Shown here piece after piece: positions 42,164 to 51,173 of a stretch of 64,000 nucleotides of DNA. The stretch comes from Variovorax sp. EL159 (GTDB taxonomy: Bacteria; Pseudomonadota; Gammaproteobacteria; Burkholderiales; Burkholderiaceae_C), in contig NZ_FMUJ01000004.1 in NCBI RefSeq assembly GCF_900100965.1, positions 496,001 to 560,000 of the forward strand, read 5' to 3'. The notes below the pieces were generated by a model, which made no database searches, was not told where the DNA came from, and saw nothing but the letters and a program-made list of their open reading frames with translations. The translations under genes were made by a program, and so were the position numbers. Every line of letters starts with the position of its first letter. Position 1 is the stretch's first letter.

Positions 42164-43066
42164 ATGATCCTGCCGCTGCCACTCAAGTACTTTGCTGAAA
42201 TCGCCAAGAGTGGGTCGGTGCGTCAGGCGTCAGAGGCGTTGTTCGTGGTACCCAGTGCGATCAGCCGGCAGATCGCCAATCTCGAGCGAGAGTTCGGCGC
42301 CGAGTTGTTTGAACGATCGCCGCGCGGCATGGTGCTGACAGCGGCAGGCCGCCTTCTTCTGGACTATGTCACCCAGAGCGAGGTTCAAGGACTGCTGGTT
42401 CGATCGGCCATTGATGACCTCGGCAATTTGCGCTGCGGCTTGGTACGGCTGGCAATCGTGGAGGCCGCCTCCATGAGCTTCATGCCCGATTTGCTAGTCG
42501 GCTTCGCGCGCGAGCATCCGAACATCGCGTTCCAACTGAGCGTGTGCGGAACGGCGCAGATCGTGGAATCGGTGGTGGATCACACGGTGGACATCGGCCT
42601 GGCTTTCAACGTACTCAACCGCGACGATGTCACGCTGCATGGGCGAATTTCGCAGCCACTGCAGGTCATCTGCGCGCCCACCCATGCACTCGCCGCGCGC
42701 TCTAGGGTTTCGATAAGCGACCTGATCGACTTCCGAGCTGCGGTGCCTGATCGTACGTTCGGTGTGCGATACCTTATTGATAGAGCGGCAGAAGAGGCCA
42801 AGGTCGAACTTCGAATAGCCTACGAGATGAATTCGCTGCAAGCGATCAAGAGCATCGTTCGGCGCTCCGACGTGATTGGCTTCATGCCTCCCATGACCTT
42901 TGCTCACGAACTCGAGGAAGGTTGGTTGCACGCGGTAGCGCTATCTGAACGGGCTTGCGAGGCTGCAACCATCGACGTGGTCACCTCGCGTCAGCGTAAG
43001 CTCCCGCTCGCCGCCACCGCCTTCTTGCAGTATCTCCTGACCTCAGTGCGAACACCCTCGCCTTGA
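42164..43066 (+). CDS. LysR-type transcriptional regulator
   Basis: A 300-residue regulator. The N-terminal winged helix (LPLKYFAEIAKSGSVRQASEALFVVPSAISRQIANLEREFGAELFER) is followed by a LysR substrate-binding domain (GLVRLAIVEAASMSFMPDLL, then VDIGLAFN, and VICAPTHALAARSRV). It stands 200 bp upstream of the aspartate-dehydrogenase gene on the same strand and 838 bp from the divergent ABC-RidA operon, so it may control either. LysR proteins usually activate a neighbouring operon with the substrate as inducer. Confidence 0.9.
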   Translation: MILPLPLKYFAEIAKSGSVRQASEALFVVPSAISRQIANLEREFGAELFERSPRGMVLTAAGRLLLDYVTQSEVQGLLVRSAIDDLGNLRCGLVRLAIVEAASMSFMPDLLVGFAREHPNIAFQLSVCGTAQIVESVVDHTVDIGLAFNVLNRDDVTLHGRISQPLQVICAPTHALAARSRVSISDLIDFRAAVPDRTFGVRYLIDRAAEEAKVELRIAYEMNSLQAIKSIVRRSDVIGFMPPMTFAHELEEGWLHAVALSERACEAATIDVVTSRQRKLPLAATAFLQYLLTSVRTPSP

Positions 43067-43265
43067 GGCGCTGTAACGAACGTACCGCCGCCTCCTGCGG
43101 GGCGCCGCAAGTCAACCGCAGCGCGGGCCTTCACTTCCTTTGCCAAAGGGCTAACCCGGTGTTCTGTTTACCGCACCGCAGCGATCTCCTTTACATGACT
43201 TCCCGGGCGATTCAGTCGTAGGCCTAATCCGTCCGCCGCCCGAATGGAGGCGTGAAGGAGACAGG

Positions 43266-44069
43266 ATGAAGACTGCGATTATTGGTTGCGGAGCCATCGG
43301 GCAACGCCTTTGCGAACTGGTGCCTCAACTGGTCCCCGAGGCCGGGCTGGCTGTGGTTGCCGAACGCCAGGAAGCACACGCCGCGCTTCGCGAACGTCTC
43401 GATTCGCGGGTACTGCTCGTGAGTTCCCCCGATGCGCTCATCGAAGCCGGCGTGACATTGGCCATCGAATGCGCGGGCCACGCGGCACTACGCGGGTACG
43501 GCCCGACGCTTCTGCGCCGTGGCATTGATCTGATGGTGGTGTCGGTGGGGGCGTTGGCCGATGCACCGACCGAGACGCTACTGCATCGCGCGGCCGTGGA
43601 CGGCGGCTCGCAGATTCGAATTCCCTCTGGTGCGGCTGGTGGCCTGGACGTGCTCACCTCCGCCCGTTTGGCGGGTCTGGAGAGTGTGGCCTACCGCTGT
43701 GTCAAGCCGCCAGCCGCCTGGCAAGGAACACCCGCTCAGACCATGGTGGCTCTGGAGAGTCTGAGCGAATCAACGGTCTTTTACTCAGCCTCCGCTCGCG
43801 AAGCGGCGCGCCTGTTCCCACAGAACGCCAACTTCGCGGCGTCGGTCGCGCTGGCAGGTGTCGGATTCGACAACACCACCGTCGAGTTGTGTGCGGATCC
43901 GAAGGCCACGCGCAACACACACAGCGTGCACGCAAAGGGTGTGTTTGGCGACATCGCGTTTCAGATCAACGGCATTTCGTTGGCCACCAATGCGAAGACG
44001 TCGCTCCTCACGCCTTACAGCGTGGTGCGAATGCTCATGAACCTCTGCCGGCCGGTAGCGCTGGCCTAA
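43266..44069 (+). CDS. L-aspartate dehydrogenase-like enzyme
   Basis: A 267-residue NAD(P)-dependent enzyme of the AspDH family, which interconverts aspartate and iminoaspartate/oxaloacetate. The nucleotide motif is IIGCGAIGQRL at the N-terminus; the family blocks IPSGAAGGLDVL, KPPAAWQGTPA, FPQNANFAASVALAGVGFDNT and ADPKATRNTHSVHAKGVFGD contain the catalytic His and substrate contacts. In NAD synthesis such enzymes sit with nadA/nadC; here the neighbours are an aldehyde dehydrogenase and an ABC importer, so it more likely deaminates an imported amino acid. The ribosome site GAAGGAGA lies just before ATG 43266. Confidence 0.85.
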   Translation: MKTAIIGCGAIGQRLCELVPQLVPEAGLAVVAERQEAHAALRERLDSRVLLVSSPDALIEAGVTLAIECAGHAALRGYGPTLLRRGIDLMVVSVGALADAPTETLLHRAAVDGGSQIRIPSGAAGGLDVLTSARLAGLESVAYRCVKPPAAWQGTPAQTMVALESLSESTVFYSASAREAARLFPQNANFAASVALAGVGFDNTTVELCADPKATRNTHSVHAKGVFGDIAFQINGISLATNAKTSLLTPYSVVRMLMNLCRPVALA

Positions 44070-44100
44070 ACCCCCCGAACTTTTAGACAAGGTAGATCAA

Positions 44101-45561
44101 ATGACAAAGAAATCTGACTCCATCATCAATCCGTTCAATGGGCAGATCGTGGGCGAAATGCCCGTGTCTGACGCCGACGATATCGAGCTCAGCATCGTGC
44201 GCGCTCAGAAGGCGTTCCAGGTGATGCGCAAGCTGCCGCGCTTCGTTCGCGCCGATATCCTGATGAAGGCTGCCGAGCTCGTCGCGAGTCGTCGCGACGA
44301 GTTCGCTCGAACCATCGCCGCGGAAGCAGGTAAGCCGCTGTATGACGCGCGCGGCGAGGTTGCGCGCAGTATCTTCAATCTCAAGAACGCCGCACAGGAG
44401 GCCCGTCACTCGGCCGGTGAGGAAATTCCGCTGGACCTGGACGCGGGAGTCTTCGAGTACCAGACGACCGATGCGCGAGGCGTGTCGACCAAGCTGGCTG
44501 ACCTGGACCACAACGCGCTGGCCCAGATGCGCCGCCGCGTCGGTATCGCCCGTCGCTTCCCGATCGGCACGATCCTCGCCATCGCACCCTTCAACTTCCC
44601 GCTGAACTTAGTTCTGCACAAGGTCGCGCCGGCGATTGCCGCCGGCAACTCGGTGGTGCTCAAGCCGGCGCCGCAGACTCCGCTGACCAGCAAGCTGTTG
44701 CAGGAGGTGTTTCGTGATGCTGGCCTGCCCGATGGTGCTCTCGAGGTCTGCCACTGCTCCGTGCCGCTGGCCGAAGGCATGGTCAAGGACGAGCGCTTCG
44801 CGATGGTCACGTTCACTGGCAGCGCCAAGGTGGGCTGGCACATCAAATCCATCGCCGGTCGCAAGAAGGTCGCGCTCGAGCTTGGAGGCAACGGCGCCGT
44901 GATCGTTGCTGAGGACGCCGACCTGGATCTGGCGGCGACGCGTTGCGTGCGCGGCGGAATGGTGTACGGCGGCCAGTACTGCATCGGTGTCCAACGCATC
45001 CTCGTACATGCCTCGGTGCGCGAGGCCTTCGAGAAGAAGCTCGTGGAGAAGGTGCGCGCATGCCGTGTCGGCAACCCGATGGAAGAAGGCATCGATGTCG
45101 GCCCGGTCATCGACGAGAACTCGGCAAAACGCATCCAGGGATGGATCGACGAAGCGGTGGCTCAAGGCGCCCGCGAACTCGTGGGTGGACCGCGCGCGGG
45201 CGCCGTCGTTCAGCCGACCGTCCTGACAGATACGGTCAAGGGCATGAAGGTGGAAGACGAGGAGATCTTCGGCCCCGTCGTGACGCTCAACAGTTTCCGG
45301 ACATTCGAGGAAGCAGTCGAGCGTGCGAACGACTCGCGCTACGGGCTGCAGGGTGGCATTTTCACCAACGACATCCGCCGAGCCTTCCAGGCCGTGGAGG
45401 ACTGGGATGTGGGCGGTCTGATGATCAACGACGTTTCGATCTACCGCATCGACAACATGCCGTTCGGCGGCTGGAAGGAATCGGGTGTGGGGCGCGAGGG
45501 CACGCGCTACGCGATGGACGAGATGTCCGAGATCAAGTTGATGGTCATCAACTACGTGTGA
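44101..45561 (+). CDS. Aldehyde dehydrogenase (ALDH superfamily)
   Basis: A 486-residue NAD(P)-dependent aldehyde oxidiser. The catalytic Cys is in GGQYCIGVQRILV (near residue 299), the general-base Glu is in VALELGGNGAV (near residue 260) and the cofactor Asn/Lys are in APFNFPLN and VLKPAPQTP. The GVSTKLADLDHNALAQMRRRVG segment near residues 122-145 is a small insertion. It resembles the lactaldehyde/phosphonoacetaldehyde/sulfoacetaldehyde dehydrogenase group; the substrate is unknown. It lies 31 bp after the AspDH gene and 43 bp before the ABC binding-protein gene, in one operon. Confidence 0.9.
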   Translation: MTKKSDSIINPFNGQIVGEMPVSDADDIELSIVRAQKAFQVMRKLPRFVRADILMKAAELVASRRDEFARTIAAEAGKPLYDARGEVARSIFNLKNAAQEARHSAGEEIPLDLDAGVFEYQTTDARGVSTKLADLDHNALAQMRRRVGIARRFPIGTILAIAPFNFPLNLVLHKVAPAIAAGNSVVLKPAPQTPLTSKLLQEVFRDAGLPDGALEVCHCSVPLAEGMVKDERFAMVTFTGSAKVGWHIKSIAGRKKVALELGGNGAVIVAEDADLDLAATRCVRGGMVYGGQYCIGVQRILVHASVREAFEKKLVEKVRACRVGNPMEEGIDVGPVIDENSAKRIQGWIDEAVAQGARELVGGPRAGAVVQPTVLTDTVKGMKVEDEEIFGPVVTLNSFRTFEEAVERANDSRYGLQGGIFTNDIRRAFQAVEDWDVGGLMINDVSIYRIDNMPFGGWKESGVGREGTRYAMDEMSEIKLMVINYV

Positions 45562-45604
45562 AGCACCGCGCGAGCGGCCCTACTTAGAACCAGGAGACAA
45601 CGAA

Positions 45605-46852
45605 ATGTTTAAACGATCGAATTACTCGAGCAGCTGCGCCTGCGCAGCAACAGCTGCTATCTCTCGGGCTGCTCTGCGCGGTCTTCTGCTTGCGACCGCG
45701 GTACTTGGCCTCGGCCTCGGGCAAGTCAGCCACGCCCAGTCGCAGGTTATTCGCATCGGCGCGCCACTGCCGATGACGGGCGCGCTCTCGCCCGAGGGAC
45801 TCCGCATGAAGCAGGGCAATGATCTGTGGGCTGAGACGGTCAACAAGGCCGGAGGAATCAAGGTGGGGAGCGGCCGCGCCAAGGTCGAGATGATCTATGT
45901 CGACTATCAGTCCAACACACCGAAGGCTGTGCAACTGGTGGACAAACTGATCACGCAGGACAAGGTCGACTTCATCTTCTCCCCGTTCGGGTCGGGAGCG
46001 ACCAAGGCTTCGAGCGCAGTGACCGAGAAGAACGGCGTGCCCAACATCGCAGCCACAGCCTCGTCAGTTGAGGTCTTCGACCAGGGGCACAAGTACATCT
46101 TCGGTCTGCTCACACCGAACAACACGCTGATCGAGCCGACGGCCGAACTCGCCGCGACTCGCCTTCCGGCCAACGCCAGGGTGGCGATTCTCGCTCGCAA
46201 CGATCTTTTTCCTACAGCGGTCGCCAACGAGCTTGAGAAGGTCGCGAAGAAGCGCAACTACGAAGTCGTCTACAACGAGAAGTACGCGATCGGTGCACTG
46301 GACCATGCGGGCGCGCTGGTTCAGATCAAGGCGGCCAAGCCGGACTGGATCTTCGTTTCGGGCTACACCAACGATCTGATACTCGTGCGTAAGCAGATGA
46401 AGGATGCGGGTCTGAACGCGCCCGTCGTGACGATGATCACCGGTCCGAGCTATCGAGAGTTCGTCGAGTCACTCGGCCCTCTCGCCGAGAACGTCAGCAG
46501 CGCGGTATGGTGGCACCCGGCGTCCAAGTACACCGGCACCGACATCTTCGGCTCGACTGCCAAGTACGTCGAAGCGTTCAAGGCGCGCTTCGGTACCGAA
46601 CCGGACTATGCCAACGCGGTCGCTTCGCTCTCAGGCGTGGTGCTGCAGGCCGCCATCGAGAAGGTCGGATCAGTGGATCGCGCCGCAGTCCGCGACCAGC
46701 TCGCCAAACTGAAGATGGACACCTTCTATGGGCCCGTGGCCTTCGACCAGAAGGGAATGGTCAATTCGTACCTCCCGCCTGTGTTCCAGATTCAGGGCGG
46801 TAAGTCGGCGGTCCTGTATCCGCCAGCCATCGCCACCGGCAAGCTGCGCTGA
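45605..46852 (+). CDS. Branched-chain-type ABC transporter substrate-binding protein
   Basis: A 415-residue periplasmic receptor of the Leu/Ile/Val-binding (Peripla_BP_6) family. The signal peptide is long (about 45 residues), with core GLLLATAVLGLGLGQ and cleavage near SHAQS. The mature fold shows IRIGAPLPMTGALSPEGLRMKQGNDLWAETVN, VDFIFSPFGSG and NAAVILARND-like ARVAILARNDLF. Family ligands include amino acids, amides, urea and aromatic acids. It is first of five adjacent genes for one complete importer. Confidence 0.92.
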   Translation: MFKRSNYSSSCACAATAAISRAALRGLLLATAVLGLGLGQVSHAQSQVIRIGAPLPMTGALSPEGLRMKQGNDLWAETVNKAGGIKVGSGRAKVEMIYVDYQSNTPKAVQLVDKLITQDKVDFIFSPFGSGATKASSAVTEKNGVPNIAATASSVEVFDQGHKYIFGLLTPNNTLIEPTAELAATRLPANARVAILARNDLFPTAVANELEKVAKKRNYEVVYNEKYAIGALDHAGALVQIKAAKPDWIFVSGYTNDLILVRKQMKDAGLNAPVVTMITGPSYREFVESLGPLAENVSSAVWWHPASKYTGTDIFGSTAKYVEAFKARFGTEPDYANAVASLSGVVLQAAIEKVGSVDRAAVRDQLAKLKMDTFYGPVAFDQKGMVNSYLPPVFQIQGGKSAVLYPPAIATGKLR

Positions 46853-46871
46853 GCGCACGCTGAGGGCTGTC

Positions 46872-47735
46872 ATGGTACTTCTTCAAGTTCTGCTCAACGG
46901 TCTGCTGCTGGGCGGTATCTACGCATGCATCGGCGCAGGCTTCTCGCTCGTGTGGGGTGTGGTGAACATCATCAACATCTTGCACGGCTCGTTCATCGTG
47001 CTGGGCGGCTACGGGGCCTGGTACGCGTACGCGCACTGGGGCGTCCATCCGTTCATCGCGATGTTGCCGATCGGCCTACTCGGTTACGCCGGCGGATGGC
47101 TGCTGCAGCAATACGTCATACGTCACGTGATGGCCGCCAAGGTGCTCGTCACGCTGACGCTTACTTTCGGTCTGAACCTGCTCCTCAACAACTTGATGAC
47201 CTTCGGTTTTTCCGCTGACTTCCGCAAGGTCGTGCTGCCGAGCCAGGAGCCCATCACATGGGCTGCGCTCACGTTGCCGGCGGATCGAACCCTAAGCATG
47301 CTTGCCGCGGTGGCAGTTGTCATGCTCACGCACGTTCTCATGACGCGCACGATGCTGGGGCGCTCGATCGTCGCGGTGCGCATGGATCCGCAGGCGGCGC
47401 AGTTGATGGGCGTCGACGTGCCGCGAACTTTTGCCGCAACGTTCGGCATCGGCACCGGGCTCGCATTGATCGCGGGCGCGATTCTTTCGCCGATCTTCCC
47501 GATATCGCCCGTTGCTGCGGACGGCTATCTGGGCAAGGCCTTCATCGTCTGCGTGCTCGGTGGTCTTGGCAGTCTGCCGGGCGTGCTCGCCGGCGGCGTG
47601 TTGTTGGGTGTGGTGGAAAGCGTGGGCAGCTATTTCCTTGGCTCGAGTCACGCGCTCACGCTGTCCTATGTGCTGCTGCTTGCATTCCTGCTTCTGCGGC
47701 CGCAAGGCCTGATGGGCAAGAAAGGGTTCGAATGA
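46872..47735 (+). CDS. Branched-chain-type ABC transporter permease (LivH type)
   Basis: A 287-residue membrane protein with about eight hydrophobic segments. It has the LivH N-terminus (LLNGLLLGGIYACIGAGFSLVWGVVNIINILHG) and the ATPase-contact region (MTRTMLGRSIVAVRMDPQAAQLMGVD). The start is ATG 46872; an earlier in-frame ATG at 46728 lies inside the binding-protein gene. Its stop overlaps the LivM-type start (ATGA), so the permease pair is made in equal amounts. Confidence 0.93.
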   Translation: MVLLQVLLNGLLLGGIYACIGAGFSLVWGVVNIINILHGSFIVLGGYGAWYAYAHWGVHPFIAMLPIGLLGYAGGWLLQQYVIRHVMAAKVLVTLTLTFGLNLLLNNLMTFGFSADFRKVVLPSQEPITWAALTLPADRTLSMLAAVAVVMLTHVLMTRTMLGRSIVAVRMDPQAAQLMGVDVPRTFAATFGIGTGLALIAGAILSPIFPISPVAADGYLGKAFIVCVLGGLGSLPGVLAGGVLLGVVESVGSYFLGSSHALTLSYVLLLAFLLLRPQGLMGKKGFE

Positions 47736-48667
47736 AACTGAACAATACCGTGTTCTGGGCGATCTTCGCCGGCAGCGTCATGCTGCTGACGATCGTCGGT
47801 GACAACTATTGGCTGCGCTTCGGCACCACGGTGGCGCTGTACGCCGCCCTTGCCAGCGCTTGGAACATCATCGGCGGCTTCACCGGCTACCCGTCGTTCG
47901 CGACCGCTGCCTTTTTCGGTCTGGGTGCCTACGCGTCGGCCATCGGCCAGATGCACGGCATCCCGATGCCGCTCGCATGGGCTCTGGCTGCGCTGATCGG
48001 CGGTGTGTTCGCGCTGCTGCTCGGGTTGGGCTTGCTGCGCTTGCGTGGCCACTACTTCGCCGTCGCGAGCCTGGTGGTTGCCGAGGTGTTCCGCGAGGTG
48101 ATTACCGCCGGTGGTGACTTCACAGGCGGCGGGATGGGGCTCAACCTCGCGCTTCTGCCGATCTCGTCGTTGGCGCAGGCGCGACTCTTCCTGATCGTCT
48201 TCAGCACGCTCGCGGCGCTCTCCGCGTTGCTCTCCTTCTGGATCGTCGGCTCGCGCTTCGGCGTAGCCTTGCGCTGTATCGAGCAGAACGAAGACGCCGC
48301 GGCGATGATTGGCGTGGCCGTCACCCGCCACAAGGCGTTCGCGCTGGCGCTGTCGGCCGTGTTCGCTTCGGCCGGGGGGGCGGTGTACGCCAACTGGCTC
48401 AACTACATCGATCCGAGCGACGTCTTCAGCGTGCTCCTGTCGGTCAAGCCCATCGTGATCGCGCTAATCGGAGGTGTCGGCACCGTGGTTGGACCGTTTG
48501 CGGGCGCTGTCGCGCTGGCAGGCCTGGAAGAGCTGGTTATCAAGGGTGCGCTGGACCTCAACGGAGTCTTCCTCGGATTGGCGATCATTCTGCTGGTCCT
48601 GTTCATGCCGCGTGGCGTCATGGGCATTCTGTCGCCTGCTCGGCGTGCGAGAAAGGCATCCACGTGA
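47732..48667 (+). CDS. Branched-chain-type ABC transporter permease (LivM type)
   Basis: A 311-residue permease with about nine hydrophobic segments. LivM blocks are YAALASAWNIIGGFTGYPSFATAAFFGLGAY, LRLRGHYFAVASLVVAEVFREV and the coupling loop GVALRCIEQNEDAAAMIGVAV. It pairs with the LivH-type protein. It starts at ATG 47732, overlapping the previous stop, and its own stop overlaps the GTG start of the LivG-type gene (GTGA). Confidence 0.93.
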   Translation: MKLNNTVFWAIFAGSVMLLTIVGDNYWLRFGTTVALYAALASAWNIIGGFTGYPSFATAAFFGLGAYASAIGQMHGIPMPLAWALAALIGGVFALLLGLGLLRLRGHYFAVASLVVAEVFREVITAGGDFTGGGMGLNLALLPISSLAQARLFLIVFSTLAALSALLSFWIVGSRFGVALRCIEQNEDAAAMIGVAVTRHKAFALALSAVFASAGGAVYANWLNYIDPSDVFSVLLSVKPIVIALIGGVGTVVGPFAGAVALAGLEELVIKGALDLNGVFLGLAIILLVLFMPRGVMGILSPARRARKAST

Positions 48668-49419
48668 AGGCGCCGCTTCTGCAGCTAGACGAGGTGTCGC
48701 TGTCATTCGGCGGCCTCAAGGCACTATCGAACGTGACTTTTCGGATCGATGCTGGCGAGATCGTGGGCCTGATCGGACCGAACGGTGCGGGCAAGACAAC
48801 TCTCGTGAACGTGTGCAGCGGCGTTTTTCGCCCGTCACATGGCACCGTGCGATTCGAAGACCACGTGATCTCGGGAATGCGGCAAGACCAGGTGGCGCAG
48901 CGCGGGATGGCGCGAACCTTCCAGGTTGTCCAGCCATTTCCGGCGATGACCGTGCGCGAGAACGTGACGGCCGCCGCCCTCTTCGGAGGTGGAATTCGTC
49001 ACGTGCCCGAGGCGCGCAAGTTCGCCGATGAGCAGCTCGAATTCGTCGGGCTGGCACCGCACGCCGACAAGAGTGCAGCGAATCTCTCGCTGGCTCATCG
49101 CAAACGCCTGGAACTGGCCAAGAGTCTTGCAATAAAGCCACGCCTGATCTGGCTCGACGAGGTGAATGCGGGACTCAACTCCGACGATCTGGAGAAGACG
49201 CTTCACCTGATCCGCAGCATCGCCGCACGCGGCATCACGATCGTGATGATCGAGCACCTCATGAAAGTCGTCATGGGTGTCAGCACGCGCATCCTGGTCC
49301 TCAAGAGCGGAACGCTGATCGCCGACGGACTGCCCATGGACGTGATCCGCGATCCGACCGTGGTCGAGGCCTATCTGGGAGGGCACTATGCTGAAGACGG
49401 GAGCCGCCGTGATGTCTGA
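48664..49419 (+). CDS. Branched-chain-type ABC transporter ATP-binding protein (LivG type)
   Basis: A 251-residue ATPase: Walker A LIGPNGAGKTTLVNV, Q-loop region, signature NLSLAHRKRLELAKSLA (an LSxxx variant of LSGGQ, normal for LivG) and Walker B LIWLDEVNAGL, then the switch His in VMIEHLMKV. The start is GTG 48664, within the LivM-type stop. It ends 8 bp inside the start of the LivF-type gene. Confidence 0.93.
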   Translation: MKAPLLQLDEVSLSFGGLKALSNVTFRIDAGEIVGLIGPNGAGKTTLVNVCSGVFRPSHGTVRFEDHVISGMRQDQVAQRGMARTFQVVQPFPAMTVRENVTAAALFGGGIRHVPEARKFADEQLEFVGLAPHADKSAANLSLAHRKRLELAKSLAIKPRLIWLDEVNAGLNSDDLEKTLHLIRSIAARGITIVMIEHLMKVVMGVSTRILVLKSGTLIADGLPMDVIRDPTVVEAYLGGHYAEDGSRRDV

Positions 49420-50128
49420 ACTGTTGCACGTCTCGAACTTGCACGCCGGCTATGGGGCGGTCAAGGTACTCCACGGTGTCGATCTGCGGGTTGACGCCGG
49501 TGAGGTGGTGGCGCTGATTGGCTCCAACGGAGCCGGTAAGTCGACACTGATGCGCGCGCTATCCGGTCTGACGAACTCTGGTCAGGGCACGGTACAGCTG
49601 GGCCAGGCTGCGCTGCATGCCATGCCTGCCCAGCGTCGCGTGGCTTCGGGCCTCATCCATGTGCCAGAAGGCCGACGCCTCTTTCGGTCGATGAGCGTCG
49701 AAGACAACCTGTTGATGGGTGCATACCTGCGTCGTGATCGTGCCGAGGTGCGAAGGACACTCGACACGGTCTACGGGATCTTCCCGAAGCTTCGCGAGCG
49801 CGCTCGACAGGACGCGACCACGATGTCCGGCGGCGAACAGCAGATGTGCGCGATCGGACGCGGCCTGATGGCCGATCCGCGCCTGTTGATGATCGACGAA
49901 CTCTCGCTCGGCCTGTCCCCGCGGCTTGTCGGAGAACTTGCCGAGGCACTGCGTCGTGTCAATCAGCTGGGCGTCGCCATCTTGCTGGTCGAACAGGACG
50001 TCGGTACGGCGTTGAGTCTGTCGTCACGTGCCTACGTAATGGACCAGGGGCGCATTGCCCACTCTGGTCCTTCGCACTCGCTTGCGGGAGATCCAGCCGT
50101 TCGAGCCGCGTACATGGGCGGGGTGTAA
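49412..50128 (+). CDS. Branched-chain-type ABC transporter ATP-binding protein (LivF type)
   Basis: A 238-residue ATPase: Walker A LIGSNGAGKSTLMRAL, LivF-specific GLIHVPEGRRLFRSMSVEDNL, signature TMSGGEQQMCAIGRGL and Walker B LLMIDELSLGL. The start is ATG 49412 with GACGGGAG about 9 bp upstream; ATG 49388 is in frame but overlaps the LivG-type gene more. It completes the five-gene importer. The next gene is an unrelated type of binding protein, 67 bp on. Confidence 0.92.
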   Translation: MSELLHVSNLHAGYGAVKVLHGVDLRVDAGEVVALIGSNGAGKSTLMRALSGLTNSGQGTVQLGQAALHAMPAQRRVASGLIHVPEGRRLFRSMSVEDNLLMGAYLRRDRAEVRRTLDTVYGIFPKLRERARQDATTMSGGEQQMCAIGRGLMADPRLLMIDELSLGLSPRLVGELAEALRRVNQLGVAILLVEQDVGTALSLSSRAYVMDQGRIAHSGPSHSLAGDPAVRAAYMGGV

Positions 50129-50195
50129 CTCCGCCCGCCGCGTGTTTCGCGTGGCCATTCTTCTCAATCTCATGAACTTGTTGGAGGTATGTTCA

Positions 50196-51020
50196 ATGTT
50201 CAAGCGTTCCCTTTCAATCTCGGCACTGGCTGTCTCCGCTGCGTTCAACCTGCCGGCAATGGCCCATGAAGAAGTCACTTTCGCATACATCGAAGAGCCG
50301 CCGTTCGCGACAACGATCAACGGTCAGCCGGCCGGCTCGGACGTCGATGTCGCGCGGGCCGTTCTCGCCAGAATGGGCATCAAGAACGTGGAGGTGAAGA
50401 AGGTGGAGTTCGCTGAGCTGCTGCCCGGGGTAGCTTCCGGAAAGTGGACGATGAATACCGGTCTCTTCGTGACACCGGAGCGCTGCAGGATGGTCGCGTA
50501 CTCCAATCCGATCTGGGCCCTGGTCGACGGCATGATCGTGCGCGCAGGCAACCCGAAGCGCGTGTCGAGCTACGCCTCTGTCGCTAAATCGGACGCGCGA
50601 CTGGGCGTCGTCAAGGGAACCGTGCAGGTAGCCACCGCCAAGGCGGCCGGTGTTCCTGTCGAGCGCATCGTCGAGTTCGGAGCGCAGGAGGAGATCATTG
50701 CCGCGATCAAAGCAGGCCGCGTGGACGCCTACTCGAACTCAGCGCTGGGCCAGCGGGCGCTCCTTACTTCGCTGAAGGATTCGGATCTGGCGTTAGCTCA
50801 ACCGTTCGAACCACCGACGGACAGCAACGGTCGCGCGAAGGCCGGGTTCGGTGCGTACTCGTTCAATCAGGCCAATGGTGCCTTCGTCGCTCGCTTCAAT
50901 GCGGAGCTTGCGAAGTACCTCGGCTCCGACGAACACCGTGCGCTGCTGGCCAAGTACGGGTTCGTCGCCGACGAGATCACTCCGGCGCTGACGGCAAGGA
51001 GCGACGCTCTGTGTAAGTAG
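50196..51020 (+). CDS. Orphan SBP_bac_3-family substrate-binding protein
   Basis: A 274-residue periplasmic binding protein with signal peptide MFKRSLSISALAVSAAFNLP cut near AMAHE. The fold shows VTFAYIEEPPFATTINGQPAGSDVDVARAVL, GLFVTPERCRMVAYSNPIW and KAGRVDAYSNSA. It belongs to the polar amino-acid/ectoine-like class, not to the Liv class encoded just upstream, and no HisM/GlnQ-type permease or ATPase is next to it. It is a clear paralogue of the signal-less protein at 59641. The start ATG 50196 has GGAGGT 7 bp upstream. Confidence 0.88.
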   Translation: MFKRSLSISALAVSAAFNLPAMAHEEVTFAYIEEPPFATTINGQPAGSDVDVARAVLARMGIKNVEVKKVEFAELLPGVASGKWTMNTGLFVTPERCRMVAYSNPIWALVDGMIVRAGNPKRVSSYASVAKSDARLGVVKGTVQVATAKAAGVPVERIVEFGAQEEIIAAIKAGRVDAYSNSALGQRALLTSLKDSDLALAQPFEPPTDSNGRAKAGFGAYSFNQANGAFVARFNAELAKYLGSDEHRALLAKYGFVADEITPALTARSDALCK

Positions 51021-51173
51021 CCTGGGAGGCTGGTGAAACCCGCGATTCCCCAGATGTCTATGATCGCGATCTCGCGGGACTTCATATCGCTCAGTGCCTG
51101 ACGGTATAGCGTTCAGCGATGAACACTACCGGTGTGCTGCACTGCACGCCATCATTCGGATGATGTAAGCCTC

